The notes beneath the pieces are model-generated. The model saw only the letters and a program-made list of their open reading frames with translations, had not been told where the DNA came from and searched no databases. A program made the translations under genes and the position numbers. 64,000 bases of DNA from Ascidia mentula (Eukaryota > Chordata > Ascidiacea > Phlebobranchia > Ascidiidae), in contig OX387200.1 in assembly GCA_947561715.1 (NCBI GenBank), forward strand, positions 1,056,501 to 1,120,500. The letters run 5' to 3'. Below are positions 43,490 through 55,900 of the stretch, in pieces. Within the stretch, counting starts at the first letter, position 1; every line of letters starts with the position of its first letter.

Positions 43490-44994
43490 TCATGGCGGAT
43501 TGTGTTACGCGTTTTCCGAATGTTATGGGACAGAGAGGTGTTTAGAAGGGTTTACGGGTTGTGTAGTAGGGTGTTGTTAGGCTGTGTGAGTTTGGGGATG
43601 TTATGGTAGGCACGGGTGTCAAAATAGGCGGTAGTCATGTTAAGAAGTGCGTTGAGGGTGTTTTTGGCCAGGGGTAATATAAGTTGTATAGAAGAGCAGT
43701 CGCAAAATAGGCGTGTAAATATTCCAAAGCCTAATGTGCCAAAGTGACCGCGAGGGCTTTAATCTAATGGAAGGATGGACTGTTGGCAAGGGAAGAATTT
43801 TATGGCAGGAGGGTTAGCGATTGTGAAGGGCAACGAGGAGGTTCAGATCTCCCTGTCTGACGCATCTCCTGACCGGAATGTCCATCGTTGCAAAACCTTG
43901 GCGATGGCCCGGAAATTGGCGGAAGAGTGAAGAGCAGAAAGGTAATGAAGGGGAAAGCGTTCAAGTTTCTACTGGGAAGAGAGCCATGAGAAAGAAATGA
44001 AATGAAACGCTTTTTTTAAGTCAAGAGAAACGAAAAAGTAATTAACAAAAAGGGTCGAGATAGGACTTGCTTAACAGGAATTGCCCTCGGTTAGGCATTG
44101 TTTATTTATCTGCGACAGCAAATTATTTTAGTTGGTGTATATAGTGAAGCAACAAGCCTTTGATTTTCGTCAGAGGATTTTATTTTGAAAACTCTATTTC
44201 GCTTAAGTAGGTTACCATAATCATCGCCAGTTTCTGCAAATATTACGTAATAATAATAATGAAAGTAATAAAATACACATAGAACATCGCTGCAACTGGA
44301 AGTCTTTTCTTCACGCTATCTCCTCAAACCTCAAATTGTGAACCACAGTGTGGTAGCGAACGTAGTAGGTGGTAGCGGAGAAAAAAAAACGCAAGCTCAA
44401 ATGTGACCGTAAAAACCTAAAAAAAACAAGCACAAACGAGTCTACCAGGAGCAATAAATGCGACTAAAAATGGAAAGGTCGGGAAATATTGTGTATTAGT
44501 TTTTGGTGTCCAAGAATAAATTTTACCGAGGTGTATGCACACGTATGGGTGTAGTTGTGGGTTTGGGTGAGATCGGCCCCGATTGAGTCCCAGGAGAGCG
44601 AGTAGAACTCGATGCTGAGACCGTCGGGGCCGAGGCTTTACCAGTTGGAAAGAGGATGGGACTTTTTAACTTCATGTTGTATTATGGGATTGGAAGAATT
44701 TCAAGATATTATTCTGGGATTCTGAGGGAGGTTAATGAAATTTTGATGGGTATAAGAAGAAAGATGTTGGTCGGTGTACAGGGTTGCGAAAAAAATGCGG
44801 GTTTGTGATAAATTGATCTTGGGGGATGAAAGGGGGAGTCTATGGTGGCTCTGTAGATCTAGAATTGGGGGGGTGCCTGCGTGCTGGTAGAAGTTGACTC
44901 TAGCAGCAGGTGTAAATGGCCGGTTGAAGGACATCGATGTTGGATTCACGCATAAATGTATCGCCGCCGTCTGTCTGGGAATCCCAACCCTCAA
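43490..44994 (-). mobile_element. LINE-B copy 2, heavily decayed
   Basis: Minus-strand fragments in several frames: G-P-D-G-L-S-I-E-F-Y near 44600 (RT), V-S-L-D-L-K-K-A-F-H near 44010, P-V-R-R-C-V-R-Q-G-D near 43870, and at 43500-43720 a C-terminus matching copy 1 (L-L-N-T-S-L-S-H-N-I-R-K-T-R). Deletions, stops and frameshifts break the frame throughout. The N-terminal fragment 44994-44701 precedes the RT. Confidence 0.7.
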
Positions 44995-45002
44995 GTTTGG
45001 GC

Positions 45003-45092
45003 AAAAAAACCCCTAACCCTAGGTTTTTTCGACCCTAACCCTGTTATTTTGTTTGAAAACCCTAACCCAGTATTTATCAACCCTGACCCTAA
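45003..45092. repeat. Degenerate interstitial telomere-like repeats
   Basis: CCCTAACCCTA and variants (ACCCTAACCCTG, ACCCTAACCCA, CCCTGACCCTAA) recur four times at irregular spacing, each preceded by a T- or A-rich spacer. They lie directly upstream (minus sense) of LINE-B copy 2. Confidence 0.6.
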
Positions 45093-46099
45093 TGTGTAAT
45101 TTTCAGTTAAAAGTTCTATCCATAACCATTTTACAACCGTAACGAAGCTTTTGATTGTGCAACTGTAGGCATGTTGAAACAATGTCTTCTTGCAATTGAT
45201 GTCATCGCACTTGTTCTTTGGGCGCGGTCTGTCTCACTGTCGTATTGAACGCTCTCCTTAGCGGTACTAGAAATGCAATATCAAGGAAAGTATCAGGCGG
45301 GGTTGCTAGCACAGAACACATCTCGACGATCAGATAAGCCGTTTGTCAAAAGATCTTTATCCACGTGACCAATCTCAAATCTTCGCGCTATCGTACAGTG
45401 GACGCACCACCGCATGGGTTGGGTCAAACGAAACAACAACTCTGTCAGAATGAATTGGTGTTAAATACACAATTGTAAAGAGTTTACCCTTTGAATGAAA
45501 ACATATTGTAAGCGATTTAATCCCATCGTGTTGTTTTTGATATTTCTCAGTTCGATTGAATTAAGATGTGAGAGCAACGGCCCCTCATTACTGCTGGTGG
45601 TGGCTGACGACGGTCACCACAAAGTAGAAAGTCTCCGTCTGACTGGGCAAGACGGCCGTCATTCCCTGTAACGTTCATAAATTGCATCACCAGCATACCG
45701 TAACCTTCGTAAGTTGCAATTGATGCGCTCAGTGCATCCTCGGTATTGCATTTATGAACATTCACTCTTCCTTCAACAGTTACAAGCAAATGGTGATGTA
45801 GTGCTAGCTTCTGTCGCTTGCATATATGGAGACTGACGTCGTTGAAAACCTCAATCTTTTTAATTTTATGCAAAAAAATTCTGGAAAATCAACAACAAAT
45901 GCACGAAACTTATCAAAACAACAAAAAGAAACTTTTCAAAACAATAAAGTTTTTATTTTATCAGTATAGAGTCTGTTTTATAAGAGTTTTACTTTTGTCT
46001 AAATTACCCACGAAAGAATTCTGTGAAATGTGAAATGCTAGATCGCACATAAGAAACAGCACTAATGCAATAATTAGCAAGCGTTGTTGTTTCTTGTAA
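45093..46099. other. No gene assigned
   Basis: A minus-strand frame of 108 codons starts at ATG 45873, but has no recognisable domain and no convincing splice sites. Nothing else seen. Confidence 0.3.
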
Positions 46100-46231
46100 G
46101 TTGTTGTATCCCTTCTAAAAAAAACTATGCCTTTTCAAAACAAAATCTAGGGGGAATTTCCCTAAAGTATTTTGGCGATAAATGGCGCTAGAACAATACA
46201 AAGAAACAGTAAACTAATATTGGGATAAAAC

Positions 46232-46412
46232 CGTTGGTGGGATCCAGCCGGTTCGCACCGGTTCTGTAGAACCGTCCCACGAAATTTTATGATATCAGCG
46301 AACCGGTTAGAATTACTGATTACTGTCAATATGACTTTTTGTAACAGAACCCGCTGAAAAATATGACTTTTGTGATAGAACCGGCTGACAAAAAATTTGA
46401 ATCCCACCGCTG
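46232..46412. mobile_element. hAT-like MITE, 181 bp, with 8-bp target duplication
   Basis: Ends CGTTGGTGGGATCC and, inverted, CAGCGGTGGGATTC. GATAAAAC flanks it at 46224-46231 and 46413-46420. Internal CCGGTTCTGTAGAACCG is palindromic. No coding capacity. Confidence 0.7.
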
Positions 46413-46479
46413 GATAAAACCCAATCGGGATTGTTGTTCGAATTGCGGTGAAGCAAAAAAAACAACAAGACAAGAACTA

Positions 46480-46565
46480 CAGAATAAACTGGGCGAGTGC
46501 TTTTTGAAGGTGCTTAGGATGCGTACCATTGGATAACGCTGAGTTCAAATCCTAATGTGATCTAA
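46480..46565 (+). repeat. Possible tRNA-derived (SINE-like) fragment
   Basis: GAGTTCAAATCCTAATG fits a Pol III B box and is preceded by TTAGGATGCGTACC..TAACGC, which resembles a tRNA anticodon to variable-loop region. No A box in good register and no 3' tail were seen. Confidence 0.25.
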
Positions 46566-46982
46566 AAAGGTTGGCGATTGACAGCAATAAATGTTCAAAG
46601 TGCGTTAAAAATTATACAACAAAAAACTTAAGCAGCTAATACTTACAGCGGTAATATGTTTGGAAGTAATCTTGTCAACATAGATTTTTTTCGTCATATT
46701 GTATTACCTTTGGCCACTACTGTAATACATAGAGTAATGTGAATAAGGTGAGCACATAATAACCTTGTAATTACCCTAAAAGCGCCGATGACTTCCTGTT
46801 CGCTTGTGTTACCGGCGTACATGTAAATAACCTCAAATACTTCAATGGAAATGTCACGTATCTCTGTTTATTTTACTTCAAATAAAAGGGTTGCAAGGTG
46901 TACGTCTATTAATAATTAGATGCATAAATGACAGTTATTCACAGCTGTAAGGTTGATTCATATAAATAAATTAGAATATGTT

Positions 46983-47103
46983 TAAATTGGTTTATTTGCA
47001 TATAATTAGACATTGTAACGGTGATACATCTACACGCGTCAACCAACCCTACGTGTTATGTATCATCGTAACAACGTCCTACTATATGCAAATAAACCAA
47101 TTT
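46983..47103. repeat. Palindrome of repeat-unit sequence
   Basis: AAATTGGTTTATTTGCATAT at 46983 is inverted at 47084-47103. Pairing continues with mismatches to the centre near 47039. The same arm occurs singly at about 41,300 and 33,361. Confidence 0.6.
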
Positions 47104-47250
47104 ATTCACGGTCCTGCATATGGAGATACTTTTGCGAATTTCCTAGGGTTGGTTGAAGCTTGCGTGTTGATGTTAATAGGAAATGAGTCGGGACATAATC
47201 ATACATGCTGCCCCGATCATATTTCAAGTTGTTGATATGTTTCCTATATT

Positions 47251-48748
47251 ACACAACGTGGGATACCAGACGTACGGGCAACATGAAAAACGATATTCTC
47301 GTTGTTGTAATTGCTTTTCGCCACCTAACACAACGTTTGTCAAGACCCACAAGTTTATTGATCTAGTTTTATTTTAATATCACCACAAAAATCATCCAAA
47401 GCACAAACATGTTTTGCAAAATCAAGTTTGTATATTCCATAAAACTGGAGTCTAGTACAGTGACCCAGAACATAAAAAATATATAACTAAAACGTATAAC
47501 CCACTCCACAAAAGAAATTACAAGTACAATAATGTGGAACATAAACATCAGTGATATTTTTATTGGATCAAATATTTGTGCTGTTAAACAAGTGCAGATA
47601 ACTGTGGACTTGATATAATATCAGCTGTTTATGGCAGCATTTTAAAAATTATATTTGTAAATAAATACTATATGTGTACAGTAATGGCAGTTGTAGTTTT
47701 GTAATTAAAATAAAATTTTGTTTGAGGTTAAAAAGGAGATGGAAAGTCAACTTTGTCAGGGTACAGTTATAAGGAGGTACACATAGCATATCTCACTACC
47801 TATTGCTTGTTCAGTACTAATTTATCAATATCTTTAGACAGTCAAGTACTATAGGACCGTCATACAGTTTTCTACTATGAGGTAAGCATATAAAACACAA
47901 TGAAATTGCAACATACATTTCAGTCCAGGAATAACCAACAATCACAAGATACTTGATCAAATCAAGAATAAATAAATATTGCAGTAGTTATAAATATATG
48001 CTTAAAAACAACACATATACATAGTTAAAATCACACACATTGTACATAACACTGCATTTTCAAACCAATGTTTCAGGCTTACTGCATACTGTGATCAATT
48101 TGTATAGGTACTATAAGTGTTTGTGTGTAAGTAAATACAGTTAGAAATTCAGAGGATAAGATATCCAAAAAAATTTTCAAGACATCTTAGACATAGCTAT
48201 AATCTGTTACATATTTGCTGTTTACATCTGTATGTTTTTTACACAGGTTAGTTCCACAACACTTTACACAACTACAAACATGTTTATGTCATTGCATGAC
48301 CAGAAATCTAAGAAGTACAACAACATAATTGGTTGGAAAATAGTATGTTGCGATGCTGTAAAGTTTAAATTTAATTCACATTGCCCCAGACAAGGTTTTT
48401 GAGAATTTGAACCAAAAAATAACCATAGTGAGATAAAACAACCACAAAATACTGAATGAGGTTAATATAAAACAATAAGAAAGCAGACTTTTTTACCTCT
48501 GTAAATGTAATGCTGCTTTATATGGTACTCAACAAACATGTTTGTCACACTTTGTGGAAAACTAATTTCAAGTTCACAGCTAAATGACAGTTTTGTTTGT
48601 AAAAATCATAAAGCAACAAAGTCTGTGAGGAAAAAGTTAAAATGTATTACATGTGTCTTGATAATATCCAGCAGTACCATCAAGTTGTGATTGGTTAACC
48701 AGTGGAAACTCTCAAGATATTCTGAAAAGGAAGGTCCTCCATTTATGC
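47251..48748 (-). other. 3' UTR and flank of receptor 3
   Basis: No coding exon seen. AATAAA on the minus strand occurs at 47564-47559 and 47359-47354. 47,350-48,200 recurs at 60,545-61,260 beside receptor 4, and its 48,070-48,200 end also at 51,330-51,430 inside receptor 3. Confidence 0.5.
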
Positions 48749-49976
48749 TTAGGTTATAAAGTCAACATTTGGTGATTGATTTTCAGCTGGATTTAAATTT
48801 CTTTGTTCAGGAGGTGGGGTAGATGGTGGCTTAGATACTGCAAAAAAATTATTAATTACACTACAAGCAGCACTACTTAAAGGTTGTTAATAAAGCAATA
48901 TTTTTTATCATTGTTTTTACTTGCATAAATGTTCTCATGCAGTTAAATATTTAAGTTTTATAAACACTATTACACAAAAAGAAAAAAACAAACAATAATT
49001 TATTTTACCTAATCACAAAAACTTATCTGTTTGGAACAAAACCAAAATACAAAGCCACAATTCAAACTGAACAATGTATTGAACATAAATGGAACAATTT
49101 AGAAACCAAGCTTCGACTGACCTTGTGTTCATGAACCTAGCAAACAATTACAAATTATCACAGACCTGTTAGATGTAAATAATTTGTTGATTTAGTCTTG
49201 TACCTAGGTAACACCATCATTGCAACATTTTTTTTCCGTTGGTTTTGCTGACACTTTTTGGGGGCTTGTTACAATTTAATATGTGCTAAATTTTCAAAAT
49301 TTAAAACAACTGAAATGTTGAAGCAAAGCAATGCTAACTGGTCAATTGAAAAAGCATTCTTAGATTTGGTTTAATTTGTCTGCTCAGGCAAAAGGTACAA
49401 GTTTTAGATAAGATTCGCTATTTTAGCATGCAGAAATGTTTACCTTTAAATTTATTCCCCTAAATTTAATGTTACTTTCATGCTTTTAGAAAATTACTTA
49501 GGGCTTGGTAAAAACTTTTAATATATGGCAAGATAAAGTGTATTTTCCCATAACCTATGCTGGTGACACACAAAATTAAAAAAAGTTTGGTTAGTAAGCA
49601 ATATATAGTGTAGTTTAAATCTTATTTTACAACACCACAGCACACTGTGGTTGAGCTTTACAAACTAGAATTACAACATTGTATTTTAACAAAGTAATAA
49701 AGTTTTGTTTGACAGCAACCAAAATGACATAAAGTTTAGAAAAGAATGTTCAAAATCCCTAACAAACAGAAATAATCAATAGTGGCTTTGTTACATGAAA
49801 AAAGTTATTGTTAAACATATATTGGTTGCAATCATATCAAAGTAATTCACCTCCACACCCACACCAGTGATTTTTCACTCCAAAATAAATGAGGACTACT
49901 ATGAGAGCAACTCCAACAAGGACTCCAATCACAATCCCAGCTATTTGTCCACCAGTTAGTCCTGTTCGAGTTCCGA
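48749..49976 (-). CDS. Receptor 3 TM exon (49976-49851) and tail exon (48837-48749)
   Basis: The TM exon (126 nt) follows TTTTTTCAG: V-G-T-R-T-G-L-T-G-G-Q, then I-A-G-I-V-I-G-V-L-V-G-V-A-L-I-V-V-L-I-Y and K-N-H-W-C-G-C-G. The C-G-C-G just inside the membrane could be palmitoylated (inference). The last exon (89 nt) follows TTTTTTTGCAG and ends N-V-D-F-I-T-stop. Confidence 0.82.
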
Positions 49977-52900
49977 CTGAAAAAGTTGTTTGGGGTTAAA
50001 CAAGGTTTGATTTGTTCATAAATATTTACTTTTCATGTTCATTTAAATTTATTGAGATTTTAATATCAGTTTAAAATTTATCGACAATAAATCATGTAAT
50101 GCATATGCCACTAAATGTCAGGTTTAGTGAAAAATCAAATCAGTAAAATGTCAAAATATTAAAACAAAATAACTTTTTCACACCAGCAAAGAGGTTATCA
50201 TGCAGATAAATCAAGCATAAGTAGATCATCTAACATGCAACAAGATAAATTCTTTCTTTTACAAACCGTGCTTTCAATTTGAAATATCGATAAAGACTAG
50301 CAACAAAGTTCTGAGGAAATCATAAACCTCATGGTTGGTATTAACAACATTAATTACCACAACTTCAAGTGGTATAGGTTAAACCCAGAACAGAATCCAT
50401 GCTAAATGTGCTCACAGTTTTTTCATATATATCGCCACATAACAACCCAACAAAGCAGAATTTTTGCATACATTGTAATTATATTCTGCAGTATATACAC
50501 AGGGCAAAATCAGTGAGCACAAACACAAGCAGAAATATACAAATAAATTGCCAGTTTTCGATCTAAATGTCACAAGTGCAAAAAATTTGTCACAATTCCT
50601 ATGGAAACTATATTTGATTACAGTTTACTAAATGGCATCATGTTCAAATATAACTTGCCAAGAATACGAAACAAGTTTGATATAAAGCAAAGACATAAAA
50701 AAGGATTTTTTCCAGACATTAAGTTACATGTTTTTCATGGCTGAGCTTCTGTCAATTGTTTTTTAATTAAAATTTTCAAATAATATAGCCCACTACTCAC
50801 AACTTGTTTAACTTATGCCACACACATACACTAGCAGCACAAAAAAAAATGCTTTCTCATGGAAAACACTCCCAAAAGCCCTGTAGATTATTTTATTTCA
50901 AGAATGGGTTCGTGACATATTAAATTACTCCAAAAACATGCTATAAGTATGTTGTTTATATCCAAAAATACAATTATCAAAAGATTTTATTTCTAGGTCT
51001 AGGTAAAATTACTTCACAAACACACTATAAGTATGCATGACTGCCATATATAAGGACTATCGACAGAAACATTTCAAGCCTTGGTAGCAGGTTATGCAAA
51101 GATTCTCTCGAAGAAAGTAATTGATACCTATGACTACAATTGAGGATCACTAATTTATCCATGTTTTTGACAGTAATACAAAAGTGTAGTGGCTTATTGC
51201 AACAGTGACAAACTGACAAATACCAAAAATTATAACATACATTTCAATCACAGAATAACCAACCAAGTTGCACAAACGTTTCTTCACAATTTATATCATG
51301 TAAAAACAGTTTCTGTACAAAATGCTGCATAAAACTAATATTTCAGGTTTACTGCATACTGTGACATTTTTGTATAGATTCTATTGGTTTTGATTTGTAA
51401 AAGCAGCTACATTGAGAAAACCTATAATAAGCACTTTTATAAGAAGAAATCTACATTTAAATCAAAGGCATGCAAACATAAAAGTGTTTTTGCATAAAAA
51501 TTTAAATGTGATTACAAACAACAACAAGCAAAGTTTGCCTCAATTTATCCTACTTTTCCTTTAACACATACAGATAGCATATAACTATACAAACTATTTG
51601 ACAAATTATTGATGGTGAACTTGGAGATCATGCATTGTTACAGAAGCACATTTTTCAAAAGTAGATGTATTTTGTTGCTAATGCTGCCATGCATATCACT
51701 CAATAATTCAAAGCACCTATGGCAAAAAAACTACTTGTTTGGTAGTAGTAGTTTTCGTGCCAGAGGAGCTTTGAATTATCGAGTTGATGTATTTTTTTCA
51801 TGCATATTATGCCACACCAACACAAAGCAAAAAAGGAGTCAAACAGGGTGAACATTCGAGAATAATTGCAAAAATAAATTAATAGAATAAGCACAATTAA
51901 CTTTCAAGGGGAAAATTGACAGTTTCAGCACAGATGTTTATAGCAAGAAGTGTTGTACCACCAAACTTAAAATTTTATACAAACTGAACAGTTGTAGAAA
52001 TATGTTTTACCTCCACAATTCAGTGAAGTATTTATGGATTGAGTGTGTGTACAAGTTGCAGTTGCACTTTTAGCAACATCATTACAACAATAAACGGTAC
52101 CAGAAGATTCCTCAATAATATCTACTGTGGTGTTAACATTTGAACAGAAGGTTTCACTTTCATTTCCAGATGCAACAATTGAGCACATAGCTAAACAAAG
52201 ATGTTTAAGCAAGGTGTATCATGTGTGTTGCACGTATCACACATTCATACCTAAGCACTTAGCTACACTCCACTGGCCAGGGCCATTGCAGGTTGCACTT
52301 GGATTTCCAGTATATCCAGCGTTACATGTAAGGTTAACTACCTCATTAATTGAAGAAATCCCACTCAAACTATTACCATATGATACATCAGAGTCAATTG
52401 TACTTTGATTACATGAAGCTGTAATATGCATAAAAAATATTAGAAGATTTAACACTTCTTAAGCAGAAGATCCTCTTACCAAGACAATTATTAGATGCAT
52501 TCCATGTGTTAATTCCAATACAAGTTGCTGTTGCAGTTCCAGCATAGTTATTGGAACAAGTCAAATTAATTGTGTCCGTATAGTTGTGTAATCCAACTTG
52601 TGGTGCCACATAGGATTCATTTTGTGGCAAAAAATTGCTACTGCACTGGACTGGAGATTTAATTAAATTTGAGTATAAAAATACTAACAATAAAGCAAGG
52701 CCAATGTAGTTTACACAATCAGGAAACTAAGTATTGGAGGACTGGTCTTAAAATTTAAACTTGTGTAGATTATCCTTATATTCTTATATCAAATAAAAAT
52801 AATGCAAATATAAAAATCTGTTTGAAAATAGAATAGGAAAATGGCAGAAAATGTTTGTTGTTATGCCAGTCGCACAACTAATGGTAATTATGTGTGAGTG

Positions 52901-55900
52901 TGCAACGAACTACCAATAGCATTTCCCCCAAAAAGTTCAAATCAGTTCATACCTAAAAGTATTGCTCCCACTGGTGAATGGCCAGGACCTATTTTGAATA
53001 CAGTTGCAAACAAAAAAACAAACCGAATACACCAAAGTTCAGTGTAAATGACAACACATGTTTCTATGATTCAAAAAAAGTCAAATTTTGCGCACAATTC
53101 GATACTAAAAAGCTTTACTATTTTATGTTGTGATACTCTACTACCTAATGTGCAAAAAACTAAAACAAATAAAAAAATCAACCTGTGAGTGTTAATGAAT
53201 TTAGTGACCATTGGTATAGCAAATAACTGTTTCGGCATTGATATGTGCCTTGTGTATGTGCGATAAACAAAGCAATCAGCGGAGATGAACATTTGACCAT
53301 AATGCTCATGTCTGCACTGTGAAAATTTAACCACACTTTTACACCCCTTAAAAACAATGTACTAAAATGCTGTGGGAGATGTTCTGACACTTGAACATTT
53401 GCTAAATCCATCACTGTATCCATTACAAAAACATTTTTAACAAAAAAATGATTATAACACTAAATACAGATAAACAAATTGTCAGGCAATACCAAGATAT
53501 AGGTTGATATTTTTTAGTATGACAAAAGTAAGATAACGCAATGATCAGCATAAAAACATGTCATATAGATCACAAGATTTCATGACATTTCAATGTAAGC
53601 TTTATGAAAATTTTAATTAGCTTAAATCAGTATTTTTAAATGCCTTACAAGTGCAGCTTAGCTCGACTATATAATATTTCCAACTTCGTCTTTGTCCATT
53701 TTATCAGTAGGTTTTGAAGTTAATTAAGGTATTTAATAAGGTAAAAACATTTTGTCCCATACCTAATGAACAAGCTGATTCAGAAACATTCCAATTTGCA
53801 GTAGGTCCACAAACAGCATACTGGCTTGCTCCAACAAAAGTTGGTGGCATACATGTAAACCTATGACTGCTGTTGTAGTCTTGATTAGCAGGAACATCCT
53901 GAACAACTCCAGTACTCAAGTTTCCACAGTCTAAACAAAACAATTAAACACATTGTTTTTCCAAAAAATTTTTTTTTTATTGCATGTCGAACATCTTGAG
54001 AAAAATTAACGTGCACGTTGAATATCAAAAATGTCTGGTAAATTTTTTGAAACATAATATAGTTTCTCATTGCAGTTGCGGCGTACAAACGATGATGACA
54101 TTAAGCTTTCAGCACTATGTAACTGATCAGTTAAATGCTGTTGTTTGATAATGTCTCAAAATACAAATTTCTTCCCAAATAATTATTTGTGGTTTGCAAT
54201 TTAATGACTTGTACTGGCACAAACATCTTGGAATCACTTTTGCCACCAGCACGAATGGCAAAAATTGACAACCAATCATCCATTGGAAAATAGCTGGCGC
54301 CCAATCTCGTTATAATTCATGCAAAACCAATTTAAGTTTTGTGTATAATGCATACACATATATGTATATTAATACTTAAGTTGGAATCCAAAACGTTGAC
54401 CCAACAAGCAACCATGGTGACAAACCATAGCTACTGTCTTGCCACAATTTACAACAAAAAGTATTATATACCCACATCCACATGTATGTTATGGTACTGT
54501 ATACAATAAATTTAATACTCACATGATGCAGTTAGAAATATTCTTGGTGTAAAACCCGTCGTACAGATTAAACCTATAGTTATGTTGCTATCTGGTGTGG
54601 ATAAAAGAGATGGAGAAAATGTTGAAAAAATTGTTGGTGGGGATGTGGAAGTATCTTCTGTGCAAGTAACATTTTTGGGTGAGATAAAGCTATTGGGCAA
54701 ACAAGATCCACCGAAAAAATCTGCTTGAAAATTAGAATCTTTCTCCCAACTACACAAGGAAAACATGTCTTTGGGAAAAGATGCCGAAAATGTAGCAGGA
54801 TAATTAACAGATACAGTTCCATTGTCTTTCAAGCCACCTGAGGCGGTCATTGTCTGAGCACCTGAAAAAAAGTCATCTACATATCATACATTACACTAAA
54901 TCAAAAAAGGTCATTATAATCCCTAAGTATCACAATCACAATGATAACAAATTACATTGTGCAATGTGACAACTACGATTTACTCAATATACCGACTACA
55001 AATATATTTTGCATATAACTTTTGTGTTTTTTTATACTTTTTATACAAGTTATTGTTTTGCCAATGAAGTCTTATCTTTAGCAGCAACATGTCCGACAAA
55101 TTTAATTAACAAAGGCACATTTGCACTGCAGCTGCAACCATTTGTTTGATTTATTGTACATATGTATTGTGATAGGTCTTTGCTCAGATGAGCTCACTTG
55201 TTTTTTGACAATTTATGAAATAAAAGTCAGTGTTGGGCAAAGCATATGAACTCTTGGCAAATCAGTATGTTGCTAGGATATTATTACTGCTACTTGAGTT
55301 TTACTAAAGTTAAAAGGGCCTGTTGTGTTTTATCAGTAGTAATAATGCTTTTTCCTAAACTGGTCTTTGCTAATAAAATCTTAAACATTTTTTTACAACC
55401 TGCCCTAAATAATATATGTATGTATATGTGTGTACATTAATTGCAATATTACATTTGTTGGTGAAATTAATGGTAAACTTACAGTGAAATAAAATTTTGT
55501 TTTTAGAACAAAAACAAAATTGTAAGTAACCTACAATGTGCAAAACATAGCTTTTTACTAATTATTGTGAAATGGCTTAAGTCTGTAACTAGTTAATAAA
55601 TGGATCCAAATTTGTTTCAACTACGGGTCTGATCAACAAAAAAATATAGGCTACTTATAGGCAAAGAAAACTGCATGAATTTTTCAGCAATTTGCTTGTC
55701 TGACAGCAACTGGGAGTGACTGTAGGCCATTACTGTGCCAGTTAAGTCTTGATTGTGTGGAAAATGACAGCAGATGAAAAGACTAATTCTAGCAATAGAT
55801 GCATTTTCTTATTTCTCAAATATGAAAGTCCTATTAGTTATATTTATTAAATTTCCAACTCGGTATTAAGGACTGACAAAAAATCTGCGGACTTATTCGT

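Larger units (their letters stand above)
46100..47250 (+). repeat. Intergenic repeat copy next to receptor 3
   Basis: 46,110-46,210 and 46,560-47,250 follow 32,720-33,500 and 59,270-59,920, including ATGTGAATAAGGTGAGCACATA. It carries a hAT-like insert (46232-46412) and a local palindrome (46983-47103). Confidence 0.65.

Noticed and set aside
45547..45873. Minus-strand frame of 108 codons
   Set aside because: No recognisable motif, no paired splice sites and no neighbour of the same family; kept only as a note.
51609..51894. Overlapping plus and minus frames in the receptor 3 intron
   Set aside because: Created by the small palindrome at 51699-51784; no splice sites or domain.
52127..52408. 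Plus-strand frame of 93 codons
   Set aside because: Antisense to the CCP3 and CCP4 exons of receptor 3.
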